A stretch of 64,000 nt of DNA, taken from assembly GCA_016718385.1 (NCBI GenBank), contig JADKDK010000001.1, forward strand, positions 682,001 through 746,000, written 5' to 3'. This document shows, one piece after another, positions 17,179 to 28,924 of this stretch (its first letter is position 1; the number at the start of each line of letters is the position of its first letter). Made by a program: the position numbers and the translations under genes. The notes below the pieces were generated by a model. The model searched no databases. It was not told the DNA's origin and saw nothing but the letters and a program-made list of their open reading frames with translations. This DNA comes from Gammaproteobacteria bacterium (GTDB taxonomy: Bacteria; Pseudomonadota; Gammaproteobacteria; Pseudomonadales; UBA5518).

Positions 17179-17934
17179 TCAGCCGCCCTGCGCGTCCAGG
17201 GAACAGCCGGTGACGCCGCGGCTGGCCGGTCCCATCAGGTAGAGATAGGCGGCCATGATCTGCGCCGGGTGCGGGTTGCTCGCCGGTGACTCGGCCGGAT
17301 AGGCCTCGCGCCGCATCGCGGTGTTGGTAGCCCCCGGGTTGATGCAGTTGACGCGGATCGCCGAGGTGTTGACCAGTTCGTCGGCGAGCACCTGGCTCAG
17401 GCCCTCGATGCCGAACTTGGACACCGCGTAGGCGCCCCAGTACGCGCGCCCGCGCCGCCCGACGCTGGAGCTGGAGAACACGATCGAGGCCTCGGGGGCC
17501 AGGCGCAGCGCCGGCATCAATGCCCTGGTGAGCGCGAACGGCGCGTTCAGGTTGACCGCCATCACCTCGAGCCATTTCGCGGTCGGGTACTGCTCCAGCG
17601 GCGTGCGCGGTCCGAGCAGCGCGGCGTTGTGCAGCACTCCGTGCAGGCAGCCCAGGGTATCCACGATAGCCTCGTTCAGGGCCTGGTAACTCTCGTCGCC
17701 GGCGCTCTTCAGGTCGAGCAGCTGGATCACGGGCTGCGCGCCGCCGTTGGCGACGATCTCGTCGTACACCGCGTCGAGCTTGGCCTGGGTGCGCCCGAGC
17801 AGCACCACGGTGGCGCCGTGGGCGGCGAAGGCGAGCGCCGCGGCACGGCCGATGCCGTCGCCGGCCCCGGTCACGAGGATATTGCGTCCGGCCAGCAGAT
17901 CGGGCGGTGCCTGGTAGAGATGGGCGGGCTGCAT
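17179..17934 (-). CDS. yciK: YciK-type short-chain dehydrogenase/reductase
   Basis: A 251-residue SDR. The NAD(P) glycine motif is LVTGAGDGIGRAAAL, the NAG equivalent is LHNAALLG, and the catalytic set is Ser (SSSSVGRRG), Tyr and Lys in YWGAYAVSKFG. YciK homologues sit next to mupP and ubiG in Pseudomonas, as here; their physiological substrate is not established. I took ATG 17934, since the longer frame runs into mupP. Confidence 0.9.
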   Translation of the reverse strand: MQPAHLYQAPPDLLAGRNILVTGAGDGIGRAAALAFAAHGATVVLLGRTQAKLDAVYDEIVANGGAQPVIQLLDLKSAGDESYQALNEAIVDTLGCLHGVLHNAALLGPRTPLEQYPTAKWLEVMAVNLNAPFALTRALMPALRLAPEASIVFSSSSVGRRGRAYWGAYAVSKFGIEGLSQVLADELVNTSAIRVNCINPGATNTAMRREAYPAESPASNPHPAQIMAAYLYLMGPASRGVTGCSLDAQGG

Positions 17935-17948
17935 GCGGGTTTGCGCTC

Positions 17949-18638
17949 TCAGGTGGGCAGGAAATGGCTGAACAGGATGTGCGCGATCGCCGCCACCGAG
18001 TCCGCGTGGTAGTCCGCCTGCCACTGCGTGACGGCTTCGTCGGGCTCCAGGTAACCATAGGTGGCGGCGATGGTGCGCATGCCCGCATTGCGCCCGGCCT
18101 GGATGTCGCGGGCGTGGTCGCCGACGTAGACCGCTTCCCTCACCGTGCAGCCCAGGCGCGCGCAGGCCAGCAGCAGCGGCTCCGGGTCCGGCTTGGTGCG
18201 GCTCACGTGATCCGGGCAGACCAGCACATCGGCCGGTGGCTCGAGGTGGGCGCGCGCGAGCAGCGGTTCGGCGAGGTAGTTCGGCTTGTTGGTGACCACG
18301 CCCCAGCGGATCCCGCGCGCGGCGAGCGCGCGCAGCAGTTCGGCGATGCCGGGAAACGGCACCGTGTCGACCAGCAGGTGTGCCTCGTAGAGCGCTAGCA
18401 GGCGCTGGCGCAGCGGCTCGAAGGCCGGGTCCTCCTCACCGATGCCGAAAGCGAGTCGCACCAGGGCGCGCGCGCCGTGCGAGACGGTGCGCCGGATCGG
18501 CTCGCCGGGCAGCGGCTCGCGGCCATGCTCGGCGCGCAGCAGGTTCACTGCGGTCACGAAATCCGGGGCGGTGTCGAGCAGGGTGCCGTCGAGGTCGAAC
18601 AGCACCGCGCGCAGGCGGGGGCGGGCGGCGCGCGCCAT
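17949..18638 (-). CDS. mupP: HAD phosphatase MupP (N-acetylmuramic acid 6-phosphate phosphatase)
   Basis: A 229-residue HAD hydrolase: nucleophile motif LFDLDGTLLDTAPD, the VVTNKP motif II, the lysine in SRTKPDPEPLL, and VYVGDHARDIQAGRNAGM. In Pseudomonas the gene in this exact context (between ubiG and yciK) is MupP of the peptidoglycan recycling pathway; by sequence alone it could be called phosphoglycolate phosphatase. The ATG overlaps the ubiG stop (TGATG). Confidence 0.85.
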   Translation of the reverse strand: MARAARPRLRAVLFDLDGTLLDTAPDFVTAVNLLRAEHGREPLPGEPIRRTVSHGARALVRLAFGIGEEDPAFEPLRQRLLALYEAHLLVDTVPFPGIAELLRALAARGIRWGVVTNKPNYLAEPLLARAHLEPPADVLVCPDHVSRTKPDPEPLLLACARLGCTVREAVYVGDHARDIQAGRNAGMRTIAATYGYLEPDEAVTQWQADYHADSVAAIAHILFSHFLPT

Positions 18639-19354
18639 CAGCCGGGCTTGCGCGCGTGCACGAGGTAGTTCACGTCGACGTCGCGGCCGATGCTGAACGC
18701 CTGCGTGAGCGGGTTGTAGAGCATGCCCGAGATGTCCTCGGTCTGCAGCCCGGCCTGGCGCGTCCACGCCGCGAGCTCCGAGGGGCGGATGAAGCGCGCG
18801 TAGTCGTGCGTGCCCTTGGGCAGCAGCTTCAATATGTGCTCGGCGCCGAGGATCGCGAAGGCATAGCTCTTCGGGTTGCGGTTGATGGTCGCGAAATAGA
18901 CGTCGCCGCCGGGGCGCACCAGTCGGGCGCAGGCGCGCACCAGCGAGCCGGGGTCGGGCACGTGCTCGAGCACCTCCAGGCAGGTCACGATGTCGAATCC
19001 GCCCGGGCATTCCTCGGCCAGCGCCTCGGCGCTGGCGTGGCGGTAGTCGATCTCCAGGCCCGATTCCAGCAGGTGCAGCCGCGCCACCGCGAGCGGCGCC
19101 TCGCCCATGTCGATGCCGGTGACCGTGGCGCCGCGCTGGGCCAGCGCCTCGCTGAGGATGCCGCCGCCGCAGCCCACGTCGAGCACGCGCCGGCCCGCGA
19201 CCGGGGAGCGCGCATCGATGTAGTTCGCGCGCAGCGGGTTCATCTGGTGCAGGGGGCGGAAGTCGCCGGCGCGATCCCACCAGCGGCTGGCCAGCGCCTC
19301 GAACTTGGCGATTTCCGCGGCGTCGACGTTGGGTGTCGTCGTATCTGTATTCAT
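18638..19354 (-). CDS. ubiG: ubiquinone biosynthesis O-methyltransferase
   Basis: A 238-residue SAM methyltransferase. It has the UbiG signatures FEALASRWWDRAGDFRPLHQMNPLR at the N-terminus (too long to be chance), VLDVGCGGGILSEALA, DIVTCLEVLEHVPDP and FATINRNPKSYAFAILGAEH. It performs both O-methylations in ubiquinone synthesis. It is transcribed with mupP and yciK. Confidence 0.97.
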   Translation of the reverse strand: MNTDTTTPNVDAAEIAKFEALASRWWDRAGDFRPLHQMNPLRANYIDARSPVAGRRVLDVGCGGGILSEALAQRGATVTGIDMGEAPLAVARLHLLESGLEIDYRHASAEALAEECPGGFDIVTCLEVLEHVPDPGSLVRACARLVRPGGDVYFATINRNPKSYAFAILGAEHILKLLPKGTHDYARFIRPSELAAWTRQAGLQTEDISGMLYNPLTQAFSIGRDVDVNYLVHARKPG

Positions 19355-19391
19355 TCAACCGGACCTGTGTTGCGATTGGGGGGCCGCGGCC

Positions 19392-20708
19392 TCAGCGGCC
19401 AGCGATGCGGCGCTGCCAGGCGAGCGCCTCGGCGTGCAGTTCGTCGTGCGCCAGCGTGCACAGCCGGCGTTCGGACAGCAGCGCGCGGCCCTCGACCCAG
19501 GCGTGGGTGACGGCGGCGCCGCTGCCGGTGTAGACGAGCGCCGAATGCGCGTCATATACGGGCGCACAGGCGATCCGGCGCATGTCGACGGCGATCATGT
19601 CGGCGTCCTTGCCGGGCTCCAGGCTGCCGATGCGCTCGGCCAGGCCGAGTGCCTCGGCGCCACCCAGCGTGGCCATGCGCACGGCGGCGTGGGCCGACAG
19701 CGCGGTCGGGTCGCCGCTGCTCCCCTTCGCCAGCAGCGCCGCCAGGCGCATCTCGGCGAAGAGGTCGAGCGCGTTGTTGCTGGCGGCCCCGTCCGTGCCG
19801 AGCGCGACGTTGATACCGGCGGCGCCCAGCGTGCGCACCGGGCAGAAGCCCGCAGCGAGCTTCAGGTTCGAACTGGGGCAGTGCAGCACCTGGGCCTGGT
19901 TGCGTACCAGCAGTTCGAGGTCCTCGGGAGCGACCTGGGTCATGTGCACGGCCTGGAAACGCGGCGACAGCAGGCCGAGCCCCTCGAGGCGCGCCAGCGG
20001 GCGGCAGCCGTGGTGCGCGATCGCCTCGTGGACTTCCCCGGCCGTCTCGTGCACGTGCATCTGCACCGCGCTGTCGAGCTCCGCGGCGAGCATGGCCACG
20101 CGCGCCAGGGTCTGGTCGCTGGTGGTATAGGGCGCATGGGGACCGAAAGCGAAGGAGAGCCGCGGGCAGCTGCGATAGTCGTCGCGCACCTGCAGCCCCT
20201 TGGCCAGGTACTCGTCGGCGTTCGCGCCCCAGGCGCTGGGTTGTTCGAGGATCGGGAAGGCGATCTGGGCGCGGAAACCCGCTTCCACCACGGTCGCGGC
20301 GGCCACGTCGGGAAAGAAGTACATGTCGCTGGCGCAGGTGGTGCCGCTGGCCAGCATCTCGGCGATCGCGAGCCGCGTGCCGGTGCGCACGAATTCCTCG
20401 CCCATCCAGCGTGCCTCGGCCGGCCAGATATGCTCCTGCAGCCAGTCCATCAGCGTGTGGTCGTCGGCGAGCCCGCGCAGCAGCGTCATCGCGGCGTGGC
20501 CGTGGGTGTTCACCAGGCCGGGCATCAGCAGGTGGTCGTCCAGGGCCGTCTCGAGCGGAGCGTGGAACGCCCCGGCCACCCGGTCGCCGGGGACGATGGC
20601 CACGATACGCCCGTCGCGCAGTGCGACGGCATGGTGCTCCAGCACGGTGTCGCGCGGGTTCACCGGCAGGATCCAGCGCGCGCGGATGATCTGGTCGACG
20701 TTCTCCAA
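19392..20708 (-). CDS. mtaD: 5-methylthioadenosine/S-adenosylhomocysteine deaminase (TRZ/ATZ family)
   Basis: A 438-residue amidohydrolase. Metal-binding residues are seen in PGLVNTHGHAAMTLLRG (HxH), MHVHETAGEV, and the aspartate in ALGTDGAASNN. The product belongs to the TRZ/ATZ group; the Pseudomonas homologue at this locus deaminates 5-methylthioadenosine. It is divergent from gyrA and upstream of ubiG. Confidence 0.9.
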   Translation of the reverse strand: MENVDQIIRARWILPVNPRDTVLEHHAVALRDGRIVAIVPGDRVAGAFHAPLETALDDHLLMPGLVNTHGHAAMTLLRGLADDHTLMDWLQEHIWPAEARWMGEEFVRTGTRLAIAEMLASGTTCASDMYFFPDVAAATVVEAGFRAQIAFPILEQPSAWGANADEYLAKGLQVRDDYRSCPRLSFAFGPHAPYTTSDQTLARVAMLAAELDSAVQMHVHETAGEVHEAIAHHGCRPLARLEGLGLLSPRFQAVHMTQVAPEDLELLVRNQAQVLHCPSSNLKLAAGFCPVRTLGAAGINVALGTDGAASNNALDLFAEMRLAALLAKGSSGDPTALSAHAAVRMATLGGAEALGLAERIGSLEPGKDADMIAVDMRRIACAPVYDAHSALVYTGSGAAVTHAWVEGRALLSERRLCTLAHDELHAEALAWQRRIAGR

Positions 20709-20921
20709 TACCCCTCCCTGGTGGCTCGGGTGCCGTGAGCGGCGGCAAGTATAACCGCAAGCCCGTGCCCCGGAGGGGTGCGCGGCAGGGGTGACGCCGG
20801 TTAGCCCCGCGGCGGGGGGCTGTGCTATGCTGCCGCCCTTTTGAAGCCGCCGAAATCCGCGCGCGACAGCCTGCTGCCGCAGTCCCGGTGTTGGCCGAAT
20901 CCATAGACTTTTCAGGTTGTT

Positions 20922-23528
<2,607 letters not shown>

Positions 23529-23568
23529 GGCGCATTTTTCTTTCGCACGCAACGAGGAAGGCGGAGCC

Positions 23569-24651
23569 ATGACACGAGTATTCAATTTCTGCGCGGGACC
23601 GGCCGCGCTGCCCGAGGCGGTACTGGCGCGCGCGCGCGACGAACTGCTCGACTGGCACGGACGCGGCCTCTCGGTGATGGAAATGAGCCACCGCGGCAAG
23701 GACATGGTCGGCATCGCGGAGAAGGCCGAGGCCGACCTGCGCGAGTTGCTCGGCGTCAGCGACGACTACGCGGTGCTGTTCCTGCAGGGCGGCGCGACGG
23801 CGCAGTTCGCCGCGGTGCCGCTGAACCTGCTCGGCACGGCCGGCAAGGCCGATTACGTGAACACCGGGCAGTGGTCGGTCAAGGCCATCGCCGAGGCGCA
23901 GAAGTACTGCGAGGTCAACGTGGCGGCGAGCTCGGAAGCCACGCGCTTCACCGGCGTGCCGGCGCAGTCCGTGTGGCAGCGCTCCCCCGCGGCCGCCTAC
24001 CTGCACTACACGCCCAACGAGACCATCGGCGGCGTCGAGTACGGCTGGGTGCCGGAGGTGGGCGCGACACCGCTGGTCGCCGACATGTCCTCGACCATCC
24101 TGTCGCGCCCGATCGACGTGAACCGCTTCGGCGTGATCTACGCCGGCGCGCAGAAGAACATCGGTCCCGCGGGGCTGGTGCTCGTGATCGTGCGCCGCGA
24201 GCTGCTCGGGCGGCCCGATCCGCGCACGCCGGCCGTGCTCGACTGGACGCTGCAGGCGAAGAACGCCTCGATGTACAACACGCCGCCCACCTATTCCATC
24301 TACCTCGCCGGGCTGGTGTTCCAGTGGCTGAAGGACCAGGGCGGGCTCGCCGCGATGGGCGAAGTGAACCGGCGCAAGGCCGAGGCGCTGTACGGCTACA
24401 TCGACGCCAGCGGCTTCTATGCCAACCCGGTCGAGAAGGCCTCGCGCTCGTGGATGAACGTGCCGTTCACGGTGGCCGACGCCGCGCTCGAGAAGCCCTT
24501 CGTCGCCGAGGCGGAAAAGGCGGGCCTGCTGTACCTCGAGGGCCACCGCTCGGTCGGCGGCATGCGCGCCAGCATCTACAACGCGGTCGGCATGGACGCG
24601 GTGAACGCGCTGATCGACTTCATGAAGGACTTCGCGGCCCGCAAGGGCTGA
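23569..24651 (+). CDS. serC: phosphoserine aminotransferase
   Basis: A 360-residue class V PLP aminotransferase starting at ATG 23569 behind GGAGCC. The N-terminus VFNFCAGPAALPEAVL, the motif MEMSHRGKDM, and the PLP lysine in YAGAQKNIGPAG identify SerC. It acts in serine synthesis and also in the DXP-dependent vitamin B6 pathway with PdxJ, which is in this window. Confidence 0.97.
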   Translation: MTRVFNFCAGPAALPEAVLARARDELLDWHGRGLSVMEMSHRGKDMVGIAEKAEADLRELLGVSDDYAVLFLQGGATAQFAAVPLNLLGTAGKADYVNTGQWSVKAIAEAQKYCEVNVAASSEATRFTGVPAQSVWQRSPAAAYLHYTPNETIGGVEYGWVPEVGATPLVADMSSTILSRPIDVNRFGVIYAGAQKNIGPAGLVLVIVRRELLGRPDPRTPAVLDWTLQAKNASMYNTPPTYSIYLAGLVFQWLKDQGGLAAMGEVNRRKAEALYGYIDASGFYANPVEKASRSWMNVPFTVADAALEKPFVAEAEKAGLLYLEGHRSVGGMRASIYNAVGMDAVNALIDFMKDFAARKG

Positions 24652-24658
24652 GCACGGC

Positions 24659-25786
24659 ATGCCCGAGATGACGGATTCCGCCAGCGCGCTCGATCGCATC
24701 CGCGCCGAGATCGACGGCATCGACCTGCAGCTGCAGGCGCTGCTGAACCGGCGCGCCGCGTGCGCGCAGCAGGTCGCCGAGGTGAAGAAGGCCGAGCTGC
24801 TGGCGGCGCACGGCCACGTGGAGCCGGGGCAGGTGAGCTTCTACCGCCCCGAGCGCGAGGCGCAGGTGCTGCGCCGCGTGATGGCGCGCAACGACGGGCC
24901 GCTGCCGGCGACCGAGGTCGCGCACATCTTCCGCGAGATCATGTCGGCCTGCCTCGCGCTCGAGAAGCCGATGACCGTCGCGTTCCTGGGCCCCGAGGGC
25001 ACGTTCACCCAGGCCGCGGCGGTGAAGCACTTCGGCTACGCCGTGCTGAGCCGCCCGCTGGCGACGATCGGCGCGGTGTTCGAGGAGGTCGAGTCGGGCG
25101 AGTCGGATTACGGCGTGGTGCCGGTGGAGAATTCCACCGAGGGCATGGTCACGCACACGCTGGACAACTTCGTGCGCTCGACGCTGAAGATCTGCGGCGA
25201 AGTCGAGCTGCCGATCCGGCATCACCTGCTCGGCGCACCCGGCTGCCGGCTGGAAAATGTCACGCGCATCTGCGCCCACCAGCAGGCGCTCGCGCAGTGC
25301 CGCGCCTGGCTGGAGAAGAACTGGCCGCACATCGAGCAGCAGGCCACTTCGAGCAACGCCGAGGCGGCGCGCCTCGCGGCCGCCGATTCCACGATCGCCG
25401 CGATCGCCGGCGACATGGCGCGCGAGGCCTACGGCCTGGTGACGCTGGCGGCAGGCATCCAGGACTACGCCGACAACACCACGCGCTTCCTCGTGGTGGG
25501 GCGCGAGATGGTCAAGCCGAGCGGCAGCGACAAGACCTCGATCATCGTCTCCACGCACAACAAGCCCGGCGCGCTGTTCAAGCTGCTCGAGCCGTTCCAG
25601 CGCGAGCAGCTGATGCTGACGCGCATCGATACGCGGCCCTCGCGCTCGCAGCCCTGGACCTACCTCTTCTTCATCGAGTTCGAGGGGCACCAGGACGATC
25701 CGAAGGTGGCGGCCGTGCTGGCCGAGCTGGAGGAGCAGACGGTGATGCTGAAGATCCTGGGTTCCTATCCCCAGGCAGTGATCTGA
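24659..25786 (+). CDS. pheA: bifunctional chorismate mutase/prephenate dehydratase (P-protein)
   Basis: A 375-residue fusion: an AroQ chorismate mutase (residues about 8-95; RIRAEIDGIDLQLQALLNRR, FREIMSACLALE), the prephenate dehydratase domain (FLGPEGTFTQAA, VPVENSTEGMV) and a C-terminal ACT domain (KTSIIVSTHNKPGALFKLLEPF with ESRP-like TRIDTRPSR) for phenylalanine feedback. It converts chorismate to phenylpyruvate. The start is ATG 24659, or 24668. It lies eight bases after serC. Confidence 0.97.
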   Translation: MPEMTDSASALDRIRAEIDGIDLQLQALLNRRAACAQQVAEVKKAELLAAHGHVEPGQVSFYRPEREAQVLRRVMARNDGPLPATEVAHIFREIMSACLALEKPMTVAFLGPEGTFTQAAAVKHFGYAVLSRPLATIGAVFEEVESGESDYGVVPVENSTEGMVTHTLDNFVRSTLKICGEVELPIRHHLLGAPGCRLENVTRICAHQQALAQCRAWLEKNWPHIEQQATSSNAEAARLAAADSTIAAIAGDMAREAYGLVTLAAGIQDYADNTTRFLVVGREMVKPSGSDKTSIIVSTHNKPGALFKLLEPFQREQLMLTRIDTRPSRSQPWTYLFFIEFEGHQDDPKVAAVLAELEEQTVMLKILGSYPQAVI

Positions 25787-25790
25787 GGCC

Positions 25791-26675
25791 ATGAGCGCGC
25801 GCGTGGGCACGATGCTCTTCGTCGGCCTCGGCCTGATCGGCGGCTCGCTGGCGGCGGCGCTGCGCGGCACCGGTTTCGCCGCCCGCATGACGGCGTTCAA
25901 CCGCAATCGCGCCACGCTCGATTACGCGCTCGGCGCCGGCCTCATCGATGCCGCGCCGGCGAGCCTCGAGGAGGCCATCGCCGAAGCCGACCTCATCGTG
26001 GTCGGCGTGCCCACGCTGAGCGTGGGCCGGATCTTCGCGGCGATCCGCGCGCACGGGCGCCCGGACGTGCTGATCACCGACGTGGCCAGCGTCAAGGGCA
26101 GCGTGGTGGCGGCCGCGCGCGAGGCCTTCGGCGCGGTGCCGCCGCGGCTCATCCCGGGGCACCCGATCGCGGGCGCGGAGAAATCCGGCGTCGAGGCGGC
26201 GCGCGCGGATCTTTTCGTGCGCCATCGCGTGATCCTGACGCCGCTCCCGGAGTCGGATCCCGAGGCGCTCGCGACGATCGACGCCATGTGGCGGCTGACC
26301 GGCGCCGAGGTGGTGCGCATGGACGTGGCCGCGCACGACCGCGTGCTCGCCCTGACCAGCCACCTGCCGCACCTGCTGGCCTTCGCCCTGGTCGACAGCC
26401 TGGCGAACCAGCCGGCGAGCGACGAGATATTCCGCTGTGCGGCCGGCGGCTTCCGCGACTTCACGCGCATCGCCTCCAGCGACGTGGTGATGTGGCGCGA
26501 CATCGCGCTGGCCAACCGCGATGCGTTGCTCGGGGCGCTGGATGGCTTCACGCACACGCTGGACGCCGTGCGCGCGGCGGTCGCGAGCGGCGACGGCGAG
26601 GAGCTGGAGCAGGTGTTCGGGCGCGCGCGCGCGGCGCGCGAGCGCTACCTGCGCTGGCTCGAACAGGGCGAGTAG
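25791..26675 (+). CDS. tyrA: prephenate/arogenate dehydrogenase
   Basis: A 294-residue TyrA: NAD(P)-binding GLGLIGGSLAAALRG at residues 13-27, DVASVKGSVV, the GHPIAGAEKSGVEAA active-site loop with its histidine, and TSHLPHLLAFAL. It makes 4-hydroxyphenylpyruvate or tyrosine precursors. It is a stand-alone protein here, whereas in Pseudomonas the corresponding gene is fused to aroA. There is no hisC between pheA and tyrA. Confidence 0.95.
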   Translation: MSARVGTMLFVGLGLIGGSLAAALRGTGFAARMTAFNRNRATLDYALGAGLIDAAPASLEEAIAEADLIVVGVPTLSVGRIFAAIRAHGRPDVLITDVASVKGSVVAAAREAFGAVPPRLIPGHPIAGAEKSGVEAARADLFVRHRVILTPLPESDPEALATIDAMWRLTGAEVVRMDVAAHDRVLALTSHLPHLLAFALVDSLANQPASDEIFRCAAGGFRDFTRIASSDVVMWRDIALANRDALLGALDGFTHTLDAVRAAVASGDGEELEQVFGRARAARERYLRWLEQGE

Positions 26676-26709
26676 CGCTGAATTCTTGCGGGACAATGAC
26701 GGGGGCAAC

Positions 26710-28038
26710 GTGACACAGGACGGGCGAATCGATTACATCGCGAGCGGCGGCGCCGTGCTGCGCGGCGAGCTGCGCGTGCCCGGCGACAAGTCGATCTCGC
26801 ACCGCTCGATCATGCTGGGCTCGCTGGCCGAGGGCACCACCGAGGTCAGCGGTTTCCTCGAGGGCGAGGACAGCCTCGCGACGCTGGCGGCCTTCCGTGC
26901 CATGGGCGTGCGCATCGAGGGGCCCGAGCAGGGGCGCGTGCGCATCGAGGGCGTGGGCATGCACGGCCTGCGCGCGCCCGCGGCCGCGCTCTATCTCGGC
27001 AATTCCGGCACCTCGATGCGGCTGCTGGCTGGCCTGTTGTCGGCGCAGCGCTTCGACGTCTGCCTGAGCGGGGACGAATCGCTGACGCGCCGCCCGATGG
27101 CGCGCGTGGCCGATCCGCTGCGCCGGATGGGCGCGCAGATCGAGACCGCCGCCAACGGACGCCCGCCGCTCGTGCTGCGCGGCGGGCGCGCGCTGCACGG
27201 CATCGAGTACCACATGCCGGTGGCCAGCGCGCAGGTCAAGTCCGCGGTGCTGCTGGCGGGGCTCTATGCCGCGGGCACCACGCGCGTGATCGAGCCGGCG
27301 CCAACCCGCGACCATACCGAGCGCATGCTGAGCGGCTTCGGCTACCCGGTGCTGCGCGACGGCGCGCGCGTGGAACTGGTCGGCGGCCAGAGCCTGCGCG
27401 CGACGCGCGTCGATGTGCCGGCGGACATCTCCTCGGCGGCCTTTTTCCTGGTCGCGGCGGCCATCACGCCGGGTTCGGAGCTGCTGCTGAAAAACGTGGG
27501 CGTCAACCCGACGCGCACCGGCGTGATCAACATCCTGCGGGCGATGGGCGCGAGCATCGAGCTCCTCGAGCCGCGCGAGTCCGGCGGCGAGCCGGTCGCG
27601 GACCTGCGCGTGCGTGCCGCGCCGTTGCGCGGCATCGAGATTCCGCTGGAGCAGGTGCCGCTGGCGATCGACGAGTTCCCGGCGCTGTTCATCGCCGCGG
27701 CCTGCGCCGAGGGCGAGACGGTGCTGCGCGGCGCCGAGGAACTGCGGGTCAAGGAAAGCGACCGCATCGATGCGATGGCGCGCGGATTCGAGGCGCTGGG
27801 CGTGCAGCACGAAACGCTGCCCGACGGCATCCGCATCCGGGGCGGGGCGATCGGCGGCGGCACCATCGATAGCCGCGGCGACCATCGTATCGCGATGGCC
27901 TTCGCGGTTGCCTCGCTGCGCGCCGGCGCCCCGATCGAGATCCTCGACTGCGCCAACGTCGCCACCTCGTTTCCGGGCTTTCGCGAACTCGCGGCGGCGG
28001 CCGGACTGACCGTCATTCATAAAGCGACGGGCGCCTGA
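26710..28038 (+). CDS. aroA: 3-phosphoshikimate 1-carboxyvinyltransferase (EPSP synthase)
   Basis: A 442-residue EPSP synthase beginning with GTG 26710 after GGGGGC. The shikimate-phosphate and PEP sites are visible: RVPGDKSISHRSIM, LYLGNSGTSMRLLAGLL, SLTRRPM, and ELRVKESDRIDAM. The segment SGTSMRLLAG, rather than the SNAGTA form, suggests a class II enzyme; this is a family-level comparison. It follows tyrA by 34 bases. Confidence 0.96.
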   Translation: MTQDGRIDYIASGGAVLRGELRVPGDKSISHRSIMLGSLAEGTTEVSGFLEGEDSLATLAAFRAMGVRIEGPEQGRVRIEGVGMHGLRAPAAALYLGNSGTSMRLLAGLLSAQRFDVCLSGDESLTRRPMARVADPLRRMGAQIETAANGRPPLVLRGGRALHGIEYHMPVASAQVKSAVLLAGLYAAGTTRVIEPAPTRDHTERMLSGFGYPVLRDGARVELVGGQSLRATRVDVPADISSAAFFLVAAAITPGSELLLKNVGVNPTRTGVINILRAMGASIELLEPRESGGEPVADLRVRAAPLRGIEIPLEQVPLAIDEFPALFIAAACAEGETVLRGAEELRVKESDRIDAMARGFEALGVQHETLPDGIRIRGGAIGGGTIDSRGDHRIAMAFAVASLRAGAPIEILDCANVATSFPGFRELAAAAGLTVIHKATGA

Positions 28039-28068
28039 GCGTCCGCGCGTCGCAGACCAAGGATAGAA

Positions 28069-28761
28069 ATGATTACCGAAGAAGACATTCCGGTCATCGC
28101 CGTCGACGGGCCGAGCGGCTCGGGCAAGGGCACCGTGTGCCGGTTGCTGGCCCGCGAACTGGGCTGGAACCTGCTCGACAGCGGTGCCATGTACCGCCTG
28201 GTCGGGCTGGCCGCGCGCAACCACGGCGTGCGGCTGGACAACCACGCCGCGCTCGACGTGCTGGCCGGGCACCTCGATGTGCAGTTTCGCCCCGGCGAGG
28301 ACACCGCCGAGGCGCGCGTGATCCTCGAGGGCGAGGACGTGAGCCAGCTGTTGCGCAGCGAGGAGGTGGGCGCGCTCGCCTCCGAGGTTGCCGCGGTGCC
28401 CGCGGTGCGCGCCTCGCTGCTGCGGCGCCAGCGCGCGTTCAAGATCCGTCCCGGGCTGGTGGCGGACGGGCGCGACATGGGCACCGTGGTGTTCCCGGAG
28501 GCGCAGTTCAAGGTGTTCCTGACCGCGAGCGCCGACGAGCGCGCCCGGCGCCGGTATAAGCAGTTGAAAGATAAGGGAGAAGCTGTTAGCCTGCCGCGCC
28601 TCGTGGCAGACATCGAAGCGCGCGACCGGCGCGATACCGAGCGTTCCGTGGCGCCGCTCAGGGCGGCGCCCGATGCGGTGACGGTCGATACCACGGGGAT
28701 GGGCATCCAGGAAGTCTTCGAGCTCCTGATGGCCGAAGTGAAGGAACGGGGCATGCTCTGA
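28069..28761 (+). CDS. cmk: cytidylate kinase
   Basis: A 230-residue CMP kinase with the P-loop GPSGSGKGT at residues 14-22, LLDSGAMYRL, and RDMGTVVFPEA; the DRRDTERSVAPL LID segment is present. It phosphorylates CMP and dCMP. It lies between aroA and rpsA, as in most gammaproteobacteria. Confidence 0.97.
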   Translation: MITEEDIPVIAVDGPSGSGKGTVCRLLARELGWNLLDSGAMYRLVGLAARNHGVRLDNHAALDVLAGHLDVQFRPGEDTAEARVILEGEDVSQLLRSEEVGALASEVAAVPAVRASLLRRQRAFKIRPGLVADGRDMGTVVFPEAQFKVFLTASADERARRRYKQLKDKGEAVSLPRLVADIEARDRRDTERSVAPLRAAPDAVTVDTTGMGIQEVFELLMAEVKERGML

Positions 28762-28924
28762 AGCCCCGGATGCGGCGGCGTCATACCCTGTGGCGCCGCG
28801 CACGGCTCCAGTTGCCGGGGATTTCTGTCCAGCATCCCGGCCGCTGGTTTTTTTATTTTGACCCTGAGCCGGCTGGGGCGAGGGCAAGACCATACGAGCG
28901 GCAAGTCCGCTGCAGGATATTCCA

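Noticed and set aside
20709..20921. Exact gyrA promoter
   Set aside because: A TATGCT at 20826-20831 is present but no convincing -35 at a suitable distance.
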